Part shown: piece by piece, positions 38,399 through 58,020 of the stretch
How the letters are laid out: each line of letters starts with the position of its first letter
Numbering within the stretch: position 1 is the stretch's first letter
NCBI RefSeq assembly: GCF_030936135.1
Contig: NC_082594.1
Span: forward strand, 126,332,668-126,396,667
DNA length: 64,000 nt
Direction: 5' to 3'
Source of the DNA: Gavia stellata
Taxonomy: Eukaryota > Chordata > Aves > Gaviiformes > Gaviidae
Translations under genes and position numbers: made by a program
The notes under the pieces: model-generated
The model's input: the letters and a program-made list of their open reading frames with translations, nothing else
Database searches by the model: none
Told to the model about the DNA's origin: nothing

Positions 38399-39053
38399 AA
38401 TCATAGAATGGTTTGTGTTGGAAGGGACCTTAAAGATCATCTAGTTCCAACCCCCCTGCCATGGGCAGGGACACCTTCCATGAGACCAGGTTGCTCAAAG
38501 CCACGTCCAGCCTGGCCTTGAACACTTCCAGGGATGGGGCATCCACAACTTCTCTGGGCAACCTGTTCCAGTGCCTCACCACCCTCATGGTGAAGAATTT
38601 CTTCCTAATATCTCATCTAAATCTACCCTCTTTCATTTTAAAGCCATTACCCCTTGTCCTGTCACTGCGTGTCCTTGTAAAAACTCCCTCTCCAGCTTTC
38701 TTGTAGGCCTCCTTCAGGTACCGGAAGGTTGGTCTAAGGTCTCCCCGGAGCCTTCTCTTCTGCAGGCTGAACAACCCCAACTCTCTCAGCCTGTCTTCAC
38801 AGGAGAGGTGCTCCAGCCCTCTGATCATCTTCGTGGCCCTCCTCTGGACTCGCTCCAACAGGTCTGTGTCCTTCTTATGTTGGGGGCCCCAGAGCTGGAC
38901 ACAGTCCTCCAGGTGGGGTCTCACGAGAGCGGAGTAGAGGGGGAGAATCACCTCCCTCGACCCGCTGGTCATGCTTCTTTTGATGCAGCCCAGGATACGT
39001 TTGGCTTTCTGGGCTGCAGGCGTGCACTGCCGGCTCATGTTGAGCTTCTCGTA
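38399..39053 (-). mobile_element. CR1 LINE 3' fragment with reverse-transcriptase end
   Basis: This is the best preserved CR1 in the window. The plus strand starts with AATCATAGAATGGTTTGTG (reverse of the CR1 tail). On the minus strand, 39038-38613 encodes the end of the CR1 pol frame, with landmarks [38 protein letters not shown] and RRLRGDL. The element is 5'-truncated. The open frame is a relic and not a host gene. Confidence 0.95.
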
Positions 39054-41499
39054 TTGCCAACAGTAGCGAGGGAAACAATTTCATATCTTTGTTCACAGAT
39101 CTGTAATGCTTGTGATACATGTGTTATGGTAGCCTTCTGATTTTGTGGCAAAATCAGTAAAAGAGATGCACAGCAGAACTATCTGCACAGGAAGTATGCA
39201 GGGTTGTTGATTTACTTTATTACATGCAGACACACACCACCTCCCCTTACAAATTTCTGCAATTGAAGCATTTCTGGTAGCAGGTGTGGGGTTTGTTTTT
39301 TACCAAATTTTTTTACATTCTCTATTTTACTAATAGTTTAAAAGTGGTTTTGTGTAAGCACAGACATCTAGATAAAATAAGCTACTTATCTGTAAATTAT
39401 TAATGGTGATAAATGCTGAGAAGGAACCGAGGTTCATTTGGCTGTAAAAGAAAGTGTAGTAGTTTCTAAATGATTGTGCTTCAAAAATCTTCTGTAAGGA
39501 ATAGAGATTTGCAGACCTAACTAAAACAACCAAAAACCCCCAGCAAATTGGCTGAAACTGCCCTACTATGCTATAATCTAGGTGAAGGCAGGCTCAGAGA
39601 TAACCAGATGAATGCTAACCAACAGAAGTTTCGCCCCTGAACAAAGAGGAGAGGGTTGAACTGATTCAGGTAAAATTGTGGGCACTGAGACAATGCATTG
39701 GGATAGGTTGAAATAATTTCATGCCGAGAGCAGTGGTCTACGAAGTGCGGTGAGGGAAAAATTTTAAAAATAGTGTTTATTTACTCTTTATCTCATCCTT
39801 TTTTAATTTAGATTTTTGTGTATGTTTTATAATGTACATAATCTATTAGTACAGTAGTACATGTATATAATTACAAAAAAATACATACAATAGGGGTGCA
39901 TGCTCAAAAAGTTTTTACTGATGGGGTGCATGATAAAAAGCTTTGGAGACCAGTGACTTAGAGGACAAGTGGGTATCATTAAAGAGAACCTGTGCTATTC
40001 ATCATATTTGGAAGAATCAAATCTGGAAGGTCATCTCTCTGTGAAAATTGTAATTGGGGTAGGGTTTTCTTAGCCTACTGTGTTCTGTGCCACAGATAGA
40101 AAAATACAGAAGGCAGAAATAAAACCAGGGAGACTGTATAAAGAGGTCTGAGGGGAATCCATGGGATTTTCTGCTCATTCTGGCTATGTGAAATGCTCAT
40201 AGATGGGTGCCTAAAACACAAAAACTAAAACTGCCCTTCTTTATTACTACAAAGAGAATATTTGTTGGGAGAGGCAATATCTTGTAGTAAATTAACTAGT
40301 AGTATTGGAAGAAACGGGCAGACTTTTGAATGCCATTTTCAGGAATGTGATACATAAAGCAGGTTGTTTCATTTCTCATCTCATTTCTTATCCTGTATCA
40401 ACTTAATTTAATACAGATGGTGCCGCCTCCTACAAATGTTTACTTCGACTATCAGAGCTAAAATGACACAGATTTTGTATGACAAGTTTTTTTGCAACAT
40501 ACTAGAGTTTTGTTTGTTTGTTTTGTTTTGTTTGCAGCACTCTGATCTTAAACTCTCTGAGAACTGCTGTTAGAGGTACTAACTAATGCACATGATCCAG
40601 GTCTGCTATCTAAGAAACTTCAGTTTTGCAAAAAGCAGGAACAGCGTTTAAGCTGTAGCCATCAGTGTTACTCCCTTCATGCTTTCATGTGCAAATTGCC
40701 ACAGTTTCTGCACAGTAAAGCAAACTTTTACTTTGAAAACCTTCCCAAATGATCCTGTTCTGTAGCTAAACTGATCAGTGGTTCCGCTGAGGCACACTGA
40801 GGAGGTGTGAAAAGAAGAAAAAATGAAAAGAGATACATTTTAGCAATGAATGACTCTGTACATTCATTTGTAACGTTTTTATTGGGTTACTCTTATTATA
40901 CAGAGGGCTATTTTTCCAGCAAAAAAAAAAAAAAAAATTCCAGGTGAAATCTGTAGAGAGTATTGGAAATTAAATAAATAAAATGAAAACACATTTCTTC
41001 CCTCTGGCTGTTTTTGTGCAGCTGCACACATCATATCGATCAGGGCAGATTATGAAGAAGAAGAGGCCACTCTAGTCTAATTCAATAATGGAAGTAGCAA
41101 TGGCTGCAAAATTTTTCAGAATTGAGTCTCATTTTTACGAGATTAGATCTTTCAGGAGAAAAACCTATAGACTTGCCAGTGTTAGATAACTCACTACTAT
41201 TTACAGTAAACAGTTGCAATTCTGTTTATCCCATGGCTAGAATACAGAGGTTTGGTTTTTGGTTTTTTGTTTTAGCATTTTCTGGCTTCGACTTCTGATA
41301 GTTTTGCCAGGTATGCTGAAAAAAATATTGCTAATTTTTTTGTTCCCTATTGCTATTACATGTATTTTATGGTCTTGCAACTCTTTAGCTCTCTCTTCAA
41401 TAAATTAAATTGACTGACCTTCTGTGATACATTTTACTGTGAGAGGTTTTTCTAATTGCTCAGTGATTTTCATGTGCCTTTTCAGGTTTCTTTCTGCTT

Positions 41500-42005
41500 T
41501 ATCAACATGCCAAAACTCGACACTCTATTTCAGCAGCCAGCAGCAACTCTAGATGGGATACAACTTCTTTCCTCCTTGTGATTTCTCTGTTTATACATCA
41601 GAGCTTGCAGGAAAGTTGGTGGTTTTGGCCACAGCACCATCTTGGCAGTTGGTCATCCACCGTGACCCGTTTGTCCTTTTCATTTTGTGCTTCTCAGGAT
41701 AAAGTTTTATGTCAGGTAAGTATAGCCTCCACTCTTTGCTCTAAAATGAATGAGCTCATCGATGACCTTATTGAAATGCATGTTTGCTTGCCCCCGGCTG
41801 CCGAATGATCAGGTCACCCTGTACCAGTACCCTCTCCATGTCATTATTTACCCTTCCTTCAGGCCTCGTGTCATCTGTGAAGTTTATCAGTGATACTCTG
41901 CTTTCTTCCAGGCCATTGATAAAGATGTTAAATATTTTAGAGTCTAGTATAAATCCCAGCCAGGCCCCAAAATACATCCTTGCAGACAGTTACATTATGA
42001 GGTGT
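41500..42005 (-). mobile_element. Old degenerate LINE (CR1/L3-like) fragment
   Basis: The minus strand around 41977-41768 encodes FNIFINGLEES followed by INFTDDT. This is a decayed version of the reverse-transcriptase box that normally reads FNIFIND...FADDT. The plus-strand wording near 41920 (GATAAAGATGTTAAATATT) is also typical of old CR1-clade copies. Boundaries are approximate. Confidence 0.6.
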
Positions 42006-43027
42006 TGGTGAGACGGTTCCATGATCTGGAAAGGTGGGGCGTAAAGGCAGAGGTTTCTTAATTAAATATAATTCCTAATTACTTTTTAAAATAAAAAAAG
42101 TATTTTGTTGCACCAAGTCAGAGGAGTTTCTTATATCACTACTTTCACCTTTGCCATCCTAGCTTCTTACCTCGCTGCAAAAATGCTTCCTGGCTTCTGT
42201 GGGAGAGGAGTTGGTTGGGATCGTTCCCCCGAAGTCTGCAGAGATGTGAAAACCTCGGACGTGATTCTGTTTTTTCTGAGTATTTGCTAGTTTGGAGGTT
42301 GGTAAAATCAAAACTGGGTGTGGTGGTCTCTCAGCCCGGGAAGTTGTTAACCACTTTTAAGAGTCCTCTTGTAATTTGCGTGGGTATGTTCACCAGGGGT
42401 GGGGGGAAATGTCCAATTTGGGGCGTTGGGCCAGTGTTGCCGCTTTTTGCAATTTTTACGCAATCTTTTTTTTTCCTTGCTTGGTGTTTTCCCAAGTCAT
42501 TCGGCCAGGCTACCGTGTCATAATTTATACAAGCAATCAAGCAAAAAAGAAAGAAATGTGAGCCTTACGGCCGCAGGGGGAGACCAAATAATTGAAATTG
42601 CAGAAACGAGAGTTTGCACGGTGGTTTTTTGTGTTTCTGTAAAAACTCATGGGTGTCACAGCAGGTACAGGACGTTGGGACGACAACTCCAGATCCCCGA
42701 GCGCCCCTGTCTTCCAGGTGTGCCGTTTCGGCGCTGGGCCTCAGGCCGGTGCGAGGCGCGGTGCTGAGGCCTGGAGGCGCGGGGCTGGGCCGCCGCGGTT
42801 GGAGCTGAGCCGGGGCTGTGTCAGTGGCGGAGGCCTGCAAGTAGTGGTGACAGCGGGGTGCCAGGCGCCCTGCGGACGCACCCGTGGCTGCGGGGAGGAG
42901 GCGAGGCGGGCTGCCCGGCGGCGGGCGCCGGGGAAGGCAGCGGGCGTCGAGAGGTGAGGGTCGGCCGCCCCGGAGGCGGCGGGAGGCAACAACTCCCAGC
43001 CGGCATCGCGGCGGGGCGACGTGGAGA

Positions 43028-43040
43028 ACTACATCTCCCA
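43028..43040 (+). promoter_or_regulatory. ZNF143/SBS-type motif, copy 1
   Basis: ACTACATCTCCCA matches the core of the ZNF143 (STAF) binding site, ACTACAnnTCCCAG. It is embedded in GGAGAACTACATCTCCCA, which recurs 63 bases downstream. Confidence 0.72.
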
Positions 43041-43090
43041 TGGTGCCGTTCGGCTGACGAGCCGTCGCTGTTCCGGAAAAGGGCGGGAGA

Positions 43091-43104
43091 ACTACATCTC
43101 CCAG
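43091..43104 (+). promoter_or_regulatory. ZNF143/SBS-type motif, copy 2
   Basis: ACTACATCTCCCAG is a fuller match to the ZNF143 core, in the same orientation as copy 1. It is likely close to the CLDND1 transcription start, as such sites usually are. Confidence 0.75.
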
Positions 43105-43773
43105 GGTGTCCCGCGCGGCGGAGAGGGGCGGGGCGCTGCCCTGGCTCTGGGCACCGCGGGGCGGAAGCGGCGCGGCGGGACCGGGCCGGGGGTGCGAGGC
43201 GGCGATGGGCGGTGGGTTCCGGGCCGGGCCGGGCCGGGCAGGTTGTAACCGTTGAAGGGGGCGGTTGCTGAGTGTGGGAGGGGGCAGAGGGGAGGGGGGG
43301 GTTGAGGCGCTCTCCTCGGGCTTGTCGCCTGACAGCGGCCCCGCCGGGCGGCTGCTCGCCCTCGCAGGGCTGTCGCCTGAGAGGCCGGAGCGCCTGAGGG
43401 GACGGTCGCGCTCTGTGGAGATGGTCCGCTCGGCCGGGCCCGTGCCTCGTCCCGGTGGCGGGGGGTGAAGCGTGTCGGCACCGCTTAGGCGGCTGCGACC
43501 GGTGCCGGAGCGCGGCCCGGGTGGTCGAGCGGCTGTGGGGCTCCGTGTTTAGACGGGGCGAGAGGCGTTCGTAGGGTCCCTTGCCCCTCCTGTCTGCCCG
43601 TGTGCTGGGCTGATCCTGCTGGGGCATGGTGCTGCTGGCCTGAGGGATCCTGAAGTCATTCTTCCTCCCTTCTCAATATTTTTTTCTTAATGAGTAACAC
43701 CGGGAGATTTCTGTGAAATAATTTCAAAGTGAAATGATGATCTCAGACTATTTGGTTTGCTTTCTACTTCTAG

Positions 43774-43952
43774 ATCACTTTTTACGAACTGGTGGTGTTG
43801 AAGAAACTGAATGAATGGAACAGTTAGGGCAGATAGGAAGTTTGCATTTCATGCTGTCTGCTTACCACGGGACACAAACAACACTGTGTCTCTGAAGTGA
43901 TCTGGAAGCATTGGAGCTGTGTGTCCTGAGGGACTCCTGGAGACCTCTGAAG
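43774..43952 (+). other. Candidate non-coding 5' exon of CLDND1
   Basis: An acceptor (TTTCTACTTCTAG) and a donor (AAG|GTAAAA) enclose 179 bases with no long open frame, between the CpG island and the coding exons. Such a 5'UTR exon would fit CLDND1, but only splice-like signals support it. Confidence 0.35.
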
Positions 43953-50400
<6,448 letters not shown>

Positions 50401-50626
50401 GTGCTGCTACCCAAGTATTGGGTTTCCATGTTATAGCTTCTTCTCTCCCCAACCCTTACTACTTTTTTCTTTTAGTCAGAATTTTACACTGTACTGTGTG
50501 CTTCTTGCCAGTTGAGACAATTTAGCCTGCAGGCCCTGAAGACAAAGACCTCTGGGCTAAATGACCAAACTCTGCCAGAAGTCTGCAGAACTTGAACAGG
50601 TTTTTAAATTGTTTTTTTTTTTAAGA

Positions 50627-50646
50627 ATTATTATTATTATTATTAT
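50627..50646 (+). repeat. (ATT)n microsatellite
   Basis: There are about seven ATT units followed by a T-run, in the CLDND1 3'UTR. Confidence 0.85.
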
Positions 50647-50818
50647 TTTTTAAGCTTCATTTGGTTGTTGAATATCCCCTTGGTTAGGTGTACATGCCCC
50701 TTCCTAATTTTATTACCCTGTCAGCCTGGTGGAAATAGGAGTGGTGGTGTGGGGTGGAAGAGATAGGAAAAGAAAAGATGCAGGTAGGCAAGAATGGGAA
50801 CCGCAGCAGTGCACGAAT

Positions 50819-50824
50819 AATAAA
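50819..50824 (+). terminator. Candidate CLDND1 polyadenylation signal
   Basis: AATAAA lies 419 bases after the stop. A second AATAAA at 51432-51437 is an alternative distal signal. Confidence 0.45.
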
Positions 50825-51439
50825 TATTGGGAGCTCTCTGCTGTGTGACCCAAGCAGGCAGTACCTATGGAGAGCACCCAAGAGACGGGGAACTCGGAAA
50901 CCTCTGTTATGGAAATACTGTAGCTAAATCAGCTTAGCTTTGGGTCTCTTATTCTCACTACTTTGCTACTTTTTGTGGCTTCTGCCAAAACTGATCCAGG
51001 CAGAGAACGGCCGGCTGTGGGAGGGAGTTCCTGCACAGCACACCATCCTGAACGCAGGCTCTGCGCTTGCTTTTGCCGAGGAGCGGGATAAGTTGGCCCA
51101 CGTGGAGCTTTGTGCTGCTCTAGCTACACTGCTTCCAGGACCCAGGCTAGTTTGGTACTGCACTACATGTGATTGTGCACTCTAATCTTAACTTGTGGTG
51201 CTTTTGCTTGCTGTGAAATAAGGCTTTCTTCTCTCTTCTTGTGTTGAAAACAACCCCTCACAAGTTTTTTGTTTTTAATTTGGTTTAGTGTATGTGTGTA
51301 TATGTACATATATAAACTTAACTTTTTTTAAAGCTCACCTATTTATCCTATACAGCACACAACAGGGGTTTTTTAAAAGGTGCTGCTCTTTTCCCGTCTT
51401 GCCCCAAACCTATTGTTTAAATGAAATAATAAATAAAAA

Positions 51440-54400
51440 GCTCCGAAATTTTCAGCGTTGCATGAATCTGATGGTGAGGGAATGGTCTGAAGTGAATTTT
51501 ACTTGGGGAAAGAAAAGCCAATATCTAGATCGTTCTCTGTTTTCAGGGCGATGTCACCAGAAACAAAGATTTTTATTTTTTTTTAAATTAAATTCTTGGG
51601 CTCCTGCTAACTTTAAATTTTCTCCTGCTCATCATTGAGGGACACAACACCCCCTAATTTCTAATTAGTTCACAACTTCTGCATGTATATCACTGCAACT
51701 CTAGCCAGAGTGGGTGGCATGTCTTATCTAGAAAACAACGTTCCAAGACTAAACTGTTTAATTCTGAGGCCTTAACTCCTCTCATTTTCTTGCTCCATGC
51801 TTCATATAAGAAGTATGTCTTAGAAGAAATAAATCCTGACAAAATGAGTAAGTCTGTGACGGCAAGGATTCTGTGAGATACTGTTGATGAAAATGACACA
51901 GAAATAGGCATTTTTATCGCATGGCTGTTTTTTTTTTATTTTGTTTTGTGCTTTTTTTTTTTTAGGAGGTGCTTCTAGTCACTAGTTCCCTGTTATTTTT
52001 TTATCATGTGTGTGATAGGGATCAACCTACTTCACCTTTTATTATCATCATTGGAATCTTTACAAAATGAAACAAGGATGATGACGAAAACCAGGATCAC
52101 TGAAGAAGCGGCGGTGGGCCGTTCAAGATAATCCTTTTTCTCCTGCTGTTGAGTACTTTTTCACCTTTCTTGCTAAAACAGCTTCTTCCCCTCTCTACAA
52201 TGTCTAGGCCAATTCTACATGGTGAGAGGGGCTGTGGTACTTTTGTGCAGTATATGAGAGTAAATGAAAATCCACGCTGCTGATATGTACCGATATGGTG
52301 CTTTTTCAGAGTCATTAGTTATCTCTATCTTAGGTAGGTAAGGCCTAACTGCTCAGCTTGTTTTGTCAGAAATACTGGGTCATGCAAGCCTCAGCGCGGG
52401 TCAAAAGGACTGGAAGGTGCTATTCTGCACTTTGAGAGGAAACACTGCTGGTTATTTTATCTAGTACAGTTTGAGGTTCTTTTTTCTTTTTTCAGGAGTT
52501 GGCAGAATAATCGTATCTTGTTATTTTAATCTGAGCAGTGGGAATCCTGTGTGCTTGCTCTCTCCTCTTGTATCAGACACCTATTTTTCTGAAGCGTAAA
52601 TCTCAGTTTTCAAATGTTAACATTCTTGCTTCCAAAAGAAGAATTGTTATGGAGAGAAAAGGGAATGTTAGAGGTGCTGTCAGTCCTTTCTTGATCATTT
52701 TAAGTATCAGCAAAACCAAGATTGCCTGCTTTTGTCTGTGTCTCAGATAAACACTGCTGTTTTTCTCTGCCCTGAAATGAAGAAAACAGGCTTTAACTGA
52801 TCCTTGATGTGGACCATTTAACTAAAATGAGGGTCACCTTTCAGGTTTGGTTTTTTTCTTTACTCTTGTTTAAAGATTTCTTCATCAGAATGCATTTCAG
52901 TGAGAGGCAGATTTTATACAGAAAGGGATAGAGCCCTCTCTGTTGTCTGGGGTGATGGATCTGCGTTTAGCTGTCTTGCCTTGTAACTGCGCTTTGCTCA
53001 AGGTGTAAAGGGAGCAAGAAGAGTTCTTGGACTGATGGCTCGGGTCCACTAAATGGGGTCGGAGGACAGAAAAACAGAGTGGACACTGAGGATGGAGTAA
53101 TTCTATAAAAGAGAAATGATTAAACGCACCAACAGATAATGAGACCGATCTTGACAGATCTTATGTGTTACAGGCCCTTTACGCAGGCAGATCCTCATGC
53201 TACGTTCAGATGTTGGCTGCATTGAAGAGAAGCTTGAGGCCTGTATGTATGTTTGTGGTCACATACGTATATGGAAATGCGGACACCCTAGCTCAAAAAA
53301 GTGATAGAGTGCTCCAACTCTGGAAGAAAGCAGTGAGATCAAAGGCTGATTTGTGTTCCTCAGTTATTTTGTGGTCTGACCACGGGAGATGTTTACTGAT
53401 ACTGGTTCAGTGTTGGAGATAGGGGTGAGGCAGATACACACAGTGAAATCAAAGTAGATGAAAGAAGGGATGTCCTTGTGTGTCTGCATACACAGGGGAA
53501 ATGGCACACATCTCTAACACTGTTGTATGGGCCAGTGAAAGTGAAGAGAAGGCATATCAAAGGAAAAGGAGAAACAAAAGAGGAGGAGGAATCCCGTCAT
53601 TTAAGCGTGAGAACCGATGACTCTTGGCACTGCATGGGAGCAAGCTCCCAGGACTCCAGCGTGAACGCCTGGTGTGGTACTGTGTAGCCAGCATGGCAAA
53701 GGCCAACTGCTGCTCCTCCGCCACCACTACCTTCCTGCCCACCCATGGCACCGTGGCGGCATAAGCGACTGGGTGAATTCTCCTCTTGTGCTTACGAGAA
53801 CCCTGTAAAAGTTCTGTCCCCTGAATTCGAGGTGGGCAAGCTGCGTTTGTCCTTCAAACATGTCCCTATGGCAATGTTTCTTCTTCACAGGCTTGGACTT
53901 GTTTTCCTGCCCTCACTGTGAAACCACTAGGAAAGTGGGACTAGCAGAAAGCTGCACAGAGCAAAAAAGTGTTTAGGTAGCAGCTTCTTGTTTTTTCCCC
54001 GACGTGACATTTTCGCTGTCCGCTTTCCTTTGCTCCAAACAACTCTGAGAAGGGGCTGGTCAACGAAGCTGCGAAGAGGGGTTTTATAGTTGTGGCTGTA
54101 AAGACAGGTCCCACTGGTATTAGAGGAGAGATCGCTGAAAAAGGGAGAATAGCCAATCCCATTTCCTTACTTCAATAAAAAAGCAATATAGAGCAGACAT
54201 AAAAAATTCTATTGTGTAAAGGGGACAGTTCGCCACTTACGAAAGGAGTAATATGTTGTGGCTGCAAGTGATAGCATAGTCTTGGATGACCCAAGAGGCC
54301 CTTCTAATCTGTTGTCATGCCAGAAACTATGTGTGGTGGTCTAGTTTTCCTTCTGGATTGCGTGCTGGCCAGGTGGTCCTTTCCTCCTGGAAGTACTGTT

Positions 54401-57400
54401 GCAGTCTTTTTGCTACAGTGGTAATGAATGCCTCCTCTCCCCTCATCTAAAATGATCTGATGCGTGTTTTGAGAAAGGTGTTTAGGTTTAGGTTGTTTTT
54501 TTTCCCCTGTTCTTTGTCACTTATGGTTGGCACCAAGTTATGTACCAGCTCGCGGTCTCTCTTGCAGTGCTGTCTTAGTTCTTTGATTCAAGGTGATGAC
54601 TTCTGAAAAACCCTTTCCTGCTCACTAGCATTTTGTGTTCTCAGCCAGCACCTGCTATTCAAAGAGAAAATCTGAAATGCCAGCAGCTTGTCATCACTGT
54701 ATCTTGGGCTGATTGTCCACCTCTATCTGTGTGTATTTCCTGCTTGAGTAGATTGTGTATCTCAACTGAGAGAAGATAACATCTTGAAGCTGCTTTTTTT
54801 TTTTTCCGTTTCCTCAGGAATAGATAGAGTTTTGTGCTATAGAGCTTCTTTGTAACCTGGTTTCTAGTAGAAAAAGACCAAAAGTTTGCATGTTTACTGC
54901 TAACTCCTCTGTTGCTGTGGAATATTATTCTTGCCCTATATCTTCAGACTACAACTTTCAAAACTACAGGGTGTAAAGTGAAGCCTTTGTTCAAGTTACG
55001 GTTCAGATATACAACAGTGGAAGAATGGGTACTCTGTAACTGGAAGACTGTATAGGTATCTGATATATCAATAACAGCCATAAGCAAATCTACACTTCGC
55101 AAGCACCTCTCTGCCTACTGATACATGCCAAACCTTTATCCAAACTGATGACCGCTGAAAAAAATCTGACAGCAATAATGAATTCCACTCCTCTCTCTCC
55201 TTTTCCCTTCTAAAATTACTACTTTAAAAAATAACCATAGGGACAGTGTTTTATTTATTGATCAGGTTAGAGCAATGAGTGTCAGATGTCTCTGTGCTTT
55301 CTGTGTACAGAAGAGGGTGAAGGAGGTGATAATTGATTTTGGCAGAGGATCCAAGCATCTCTCTAGCTTTGGGTTTTCTGAGGTGAAAATTTTCAAGAAG
55401 ACTAGAACCTTTTGTTTAATCAAAATTAATCATTGCTTAATCAAAACTGTCCTAAAAAAAGGTCGGTGTGTTTTTTTAATAGCCTTCTTTCTTTTTCTAG
55501 CTTTCTCAAGTCTTTCATCTGCATCTTTTAAAGTGTTCCTTAGATTAAATGGGTTTAGAATACTATCTTTTTTAACTTGATGTTTGTAAAGATGATGATC
55601 TCCTCGTGTATTTTGTATCACTATCTGAGAAGAGAAAACCCTTGCATATGTTAACTTTTGAATGGACCTACCCTTTACATCTGTAATTTGGGCTAGTTCT
55701 CAATATCAGACATGGATATTTTTAAAAATTTGGAGTACCTGTTAAAAATAAGATTGATCCAAACATACTTAATAGCCTTTCAAAAAGTAATTAAGGAGGG
55801 AGTGTTTCCAGAGCACTTTGTTAGCAAGGACTCCTCCTATCCCATGTTATGACCTATTATGTGTCTGGGCCTTTACAATCAGCCCTTTTTCCATTCAGCT
55901 TGCACAGCTGAACACCTGTGAGTATATTTTGCCACACATTAAGGTGATTGAGCCGTGGTTAAGGACCATTCCCCCTTGTAACTTCCCCTTTTATCATCCT
56001 TATGATAAAGGGGTTACACTACAATGCCTCTGTTGTTAGAAAGATGGAAAAGCCCTGTGAAGAAGCAGCACGTGGTTTCTTTGCGGAAGAGGCATCCTCT
56101 GTTTGGCTCTCTGCCTGGAGGAACCAAGGCAGACCCTTCCCAGTGGAGGGAGCACAGCTCTCTGCCACTGCCCCATCATGTTTCCACACCCATAAGCTCA
56201 GTGGTGGAGACTCCTGTTAGCTCTAAGTGTCAGTATTGGGTGTCCTTCGCACCGTGTCAGGTGAGTGTGATGAGAGTCTTTCCCAGCAGTGTCCAACTGT
56301 GATGTGCCATGAGTATAGTCTTGGGCTAAGCCACCGAATCAGTACTGCACTGAATGATGGGGTTTTTCCTTCCTCTGGGGCCAAGTACAGCTTGGACCTT
56401 TAGCTAATTTGATTCTTTGGGAGGTTTTTCTGCTGAGTCTGGTAGCTGACACTGTTGGCTAAGTGACCACGGCAATACCTTTTTACATTAAATGGTTTCT
56501 GTGTAAATTCACGGAGAAACCTCCCTCATTATCAGAGGATTTGCCCGTGACAAACACATGTAAAGAGCATCAAAGCTGACCATCCGATATGTTTACGCTG
56601 ATGTTGATTTAATTGTTGATTGAATCCACCAGTTAATCACTGAACTGATGCGTGTTTTGGAGCGCTGGCTGGGCAAGACCAGGAGTGAGCTGGAGTGGCA
56701 GTGCAGAGCAGGTCCCCATTTTCTGTGATGCCTCAGCTCTGCCAGAGCCTGCCTGCCTACGGGCGATATTGATAGCAGACGCTGGAGAACTGGTTCCACA
56801 GCCTCTCCAGATCCTTCCTGGGGCTGAGCCCTGTGCTGGACCGTGCTCCCTTACCGCTGCTGATTCCCTAATTTGAACAAACTACTTGTGTGGGTGATTT
56901 TGCGATCCCTGTGACTTAAGTAATTTCTCCAACCCTCATTAAATTGCTTTGGTTGAGAAAGGGGTGCGGTTCATCTTCACCAGAAGTAAGCTCTGCTTTC
57001 TGAGTGCTTTCTAGGGCTGTTGCAGTAGTTTTTTTGCAAACAAATCCCTTTTGACTCACACTCAAGTGACCCATTTAACTAGCGAGGTTTGATTTGCATT
57101 TTGGTGTTTACTTTCACGCAAAACAACAGCAGCAGCGGTATAAAACCACAGCGCCTGCCCAGTGCTAGAACCACTTGGGTTCTCTAAAGGCCTTTGAGTT
57201 CGGGAAAGTGATTAACCATCCACAAATAATGAGGACATCATGAATGGTGTCAGTAGCAGGATGCTGCTGGCGCAGTCCCCCCTGCCTCCCAGTGCTGAAC
57301 TGGGAGGTGAGGCGGGAGGAGCTGGTGAGCGGGGCACGGGGCTGCGGTGGGAAATGAGCAGTCCCTGGGAGTGGGTTGCGGGTTCTGGAACAGACTCACC

Positions 57401-58015
57401 ATTCTGCTTGAGCCACCGCAGACCTGCCCAGGAACAGCACTCGGACAACCGTACCGACCGTGTGAGGGGCAGCATGGACCATACGGAGCGATTTCCCCTG
57501 CGGGCCTGGGCTTGAAGAGGAGGCTGCGGCAGCCAGCGCTGTCCTCTACGGGGAGCACGAGGAAGCGTGTAGTGTTATGGGGAGAGGACGTCAAACCCGT
57601 TCTGGAGCAGACAGGTGTGGTTTACCTCCAGCCACCTTTGTGAGCTGCCAGGAGTGTCATCATCTGGGCGATAGACTTGTTGTTCCCCTTCTGTGTCTCC
57701 CCACTTCCTCCTCCTAGCTGTTTTTCCCCTCTCCGTACCATCGCTTTCATAGCTTCTTTTACCGCAATAAATAAACGAGCTGCTCACTTCAGAGGCACGT
57801 TGGGCCATACTCAGAGGACCTGAAGTCTGTCCCCGTCCCTGTTACACACCCAGCTGGGTGCATCTGGAAGCCTAAAGCCAGCTAATCGGAAATGCTAGGC
57901 ACAGGAACATTTGTTAGGGCATGTAGCTATGGCTCTGACTGCCTTCAAAGCACTGACACCCTTTTTAACGTGGCCCAGATGCTGTTGGCTCTGCTCTGCC
58001 AGGTGCTCAGCTTAT
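51440..58015. other. Downstream of CLDND1, no gene identified
   Basis: I recognise no conserved coding exon. A weak CR1-tail-like string lies near 54270-54320. A moderately G+C-rich patch at about 57240-57640 has open frames on both strands but no family motif. Confidence 0.45.
54270..54320 (+). mobile_element. Possible CR1 tail remnant
   Basis: TCTTGGATGACCCAAGAGGCC followed by CTTCTAATCTG resembles the GATGACC..AGAGGTCCCTTCCAA segment of the CR1 3' end. The assignment is weak. Confidence 0.35.
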
Positions 58016-58020
58016 GGTTT

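Larger units (their letters stand above)
35450..42560. other. Region between GPR15 and CLDND1 promoters
   Basis: No gene was seen. It contains a perfect short hairpin at 36638-36666, a CR1 copy at 38399-39053, a (TTTG/TTTTG) simple tract near 40508-40533, an A-run near 40921-40938, and an old degenerate LINE at about 41500-42000. Confidence 0.6.
42560..43640 (+). promoter_or_regulatory. CpG-island promoter of CLDND1
   Basis: This is a G+C- and CpG-rich block with many GGGCGG motifs and GGGCC repeats near 43221-43239. It holds two copies of ACTACATCTCCCA and ends about 4.3 kb before the CLDND1 coding start on the same strand. No TATA is evident, as usual for a housekeeping promoter. The start site and the donor of non-coding exon 1 cannot be fixed; one candidate donor is GAGAG|GTGAGG near 42953. 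Confidence 0.8.

Noticed and set aside
38613-39038. 141-codon minus-strand open frame
   Set aside because: It is the end of the CR1 reverse-transcriptase frame in a truncated LINE, not a host gene.
42821-43627. 268-codon minus-strand open frame
   Set aside because: It is antisense to the CLDND1 CpG-island promoter. Pro/Arg-rich low-complexity composition fits absence of stops in G+C-rich DNA.
53687-53765. Short ATG frame beginning MAKANCCSSATTT
   Set aside because: It is only about 23 codons, with no conserved motif or transcript signal.
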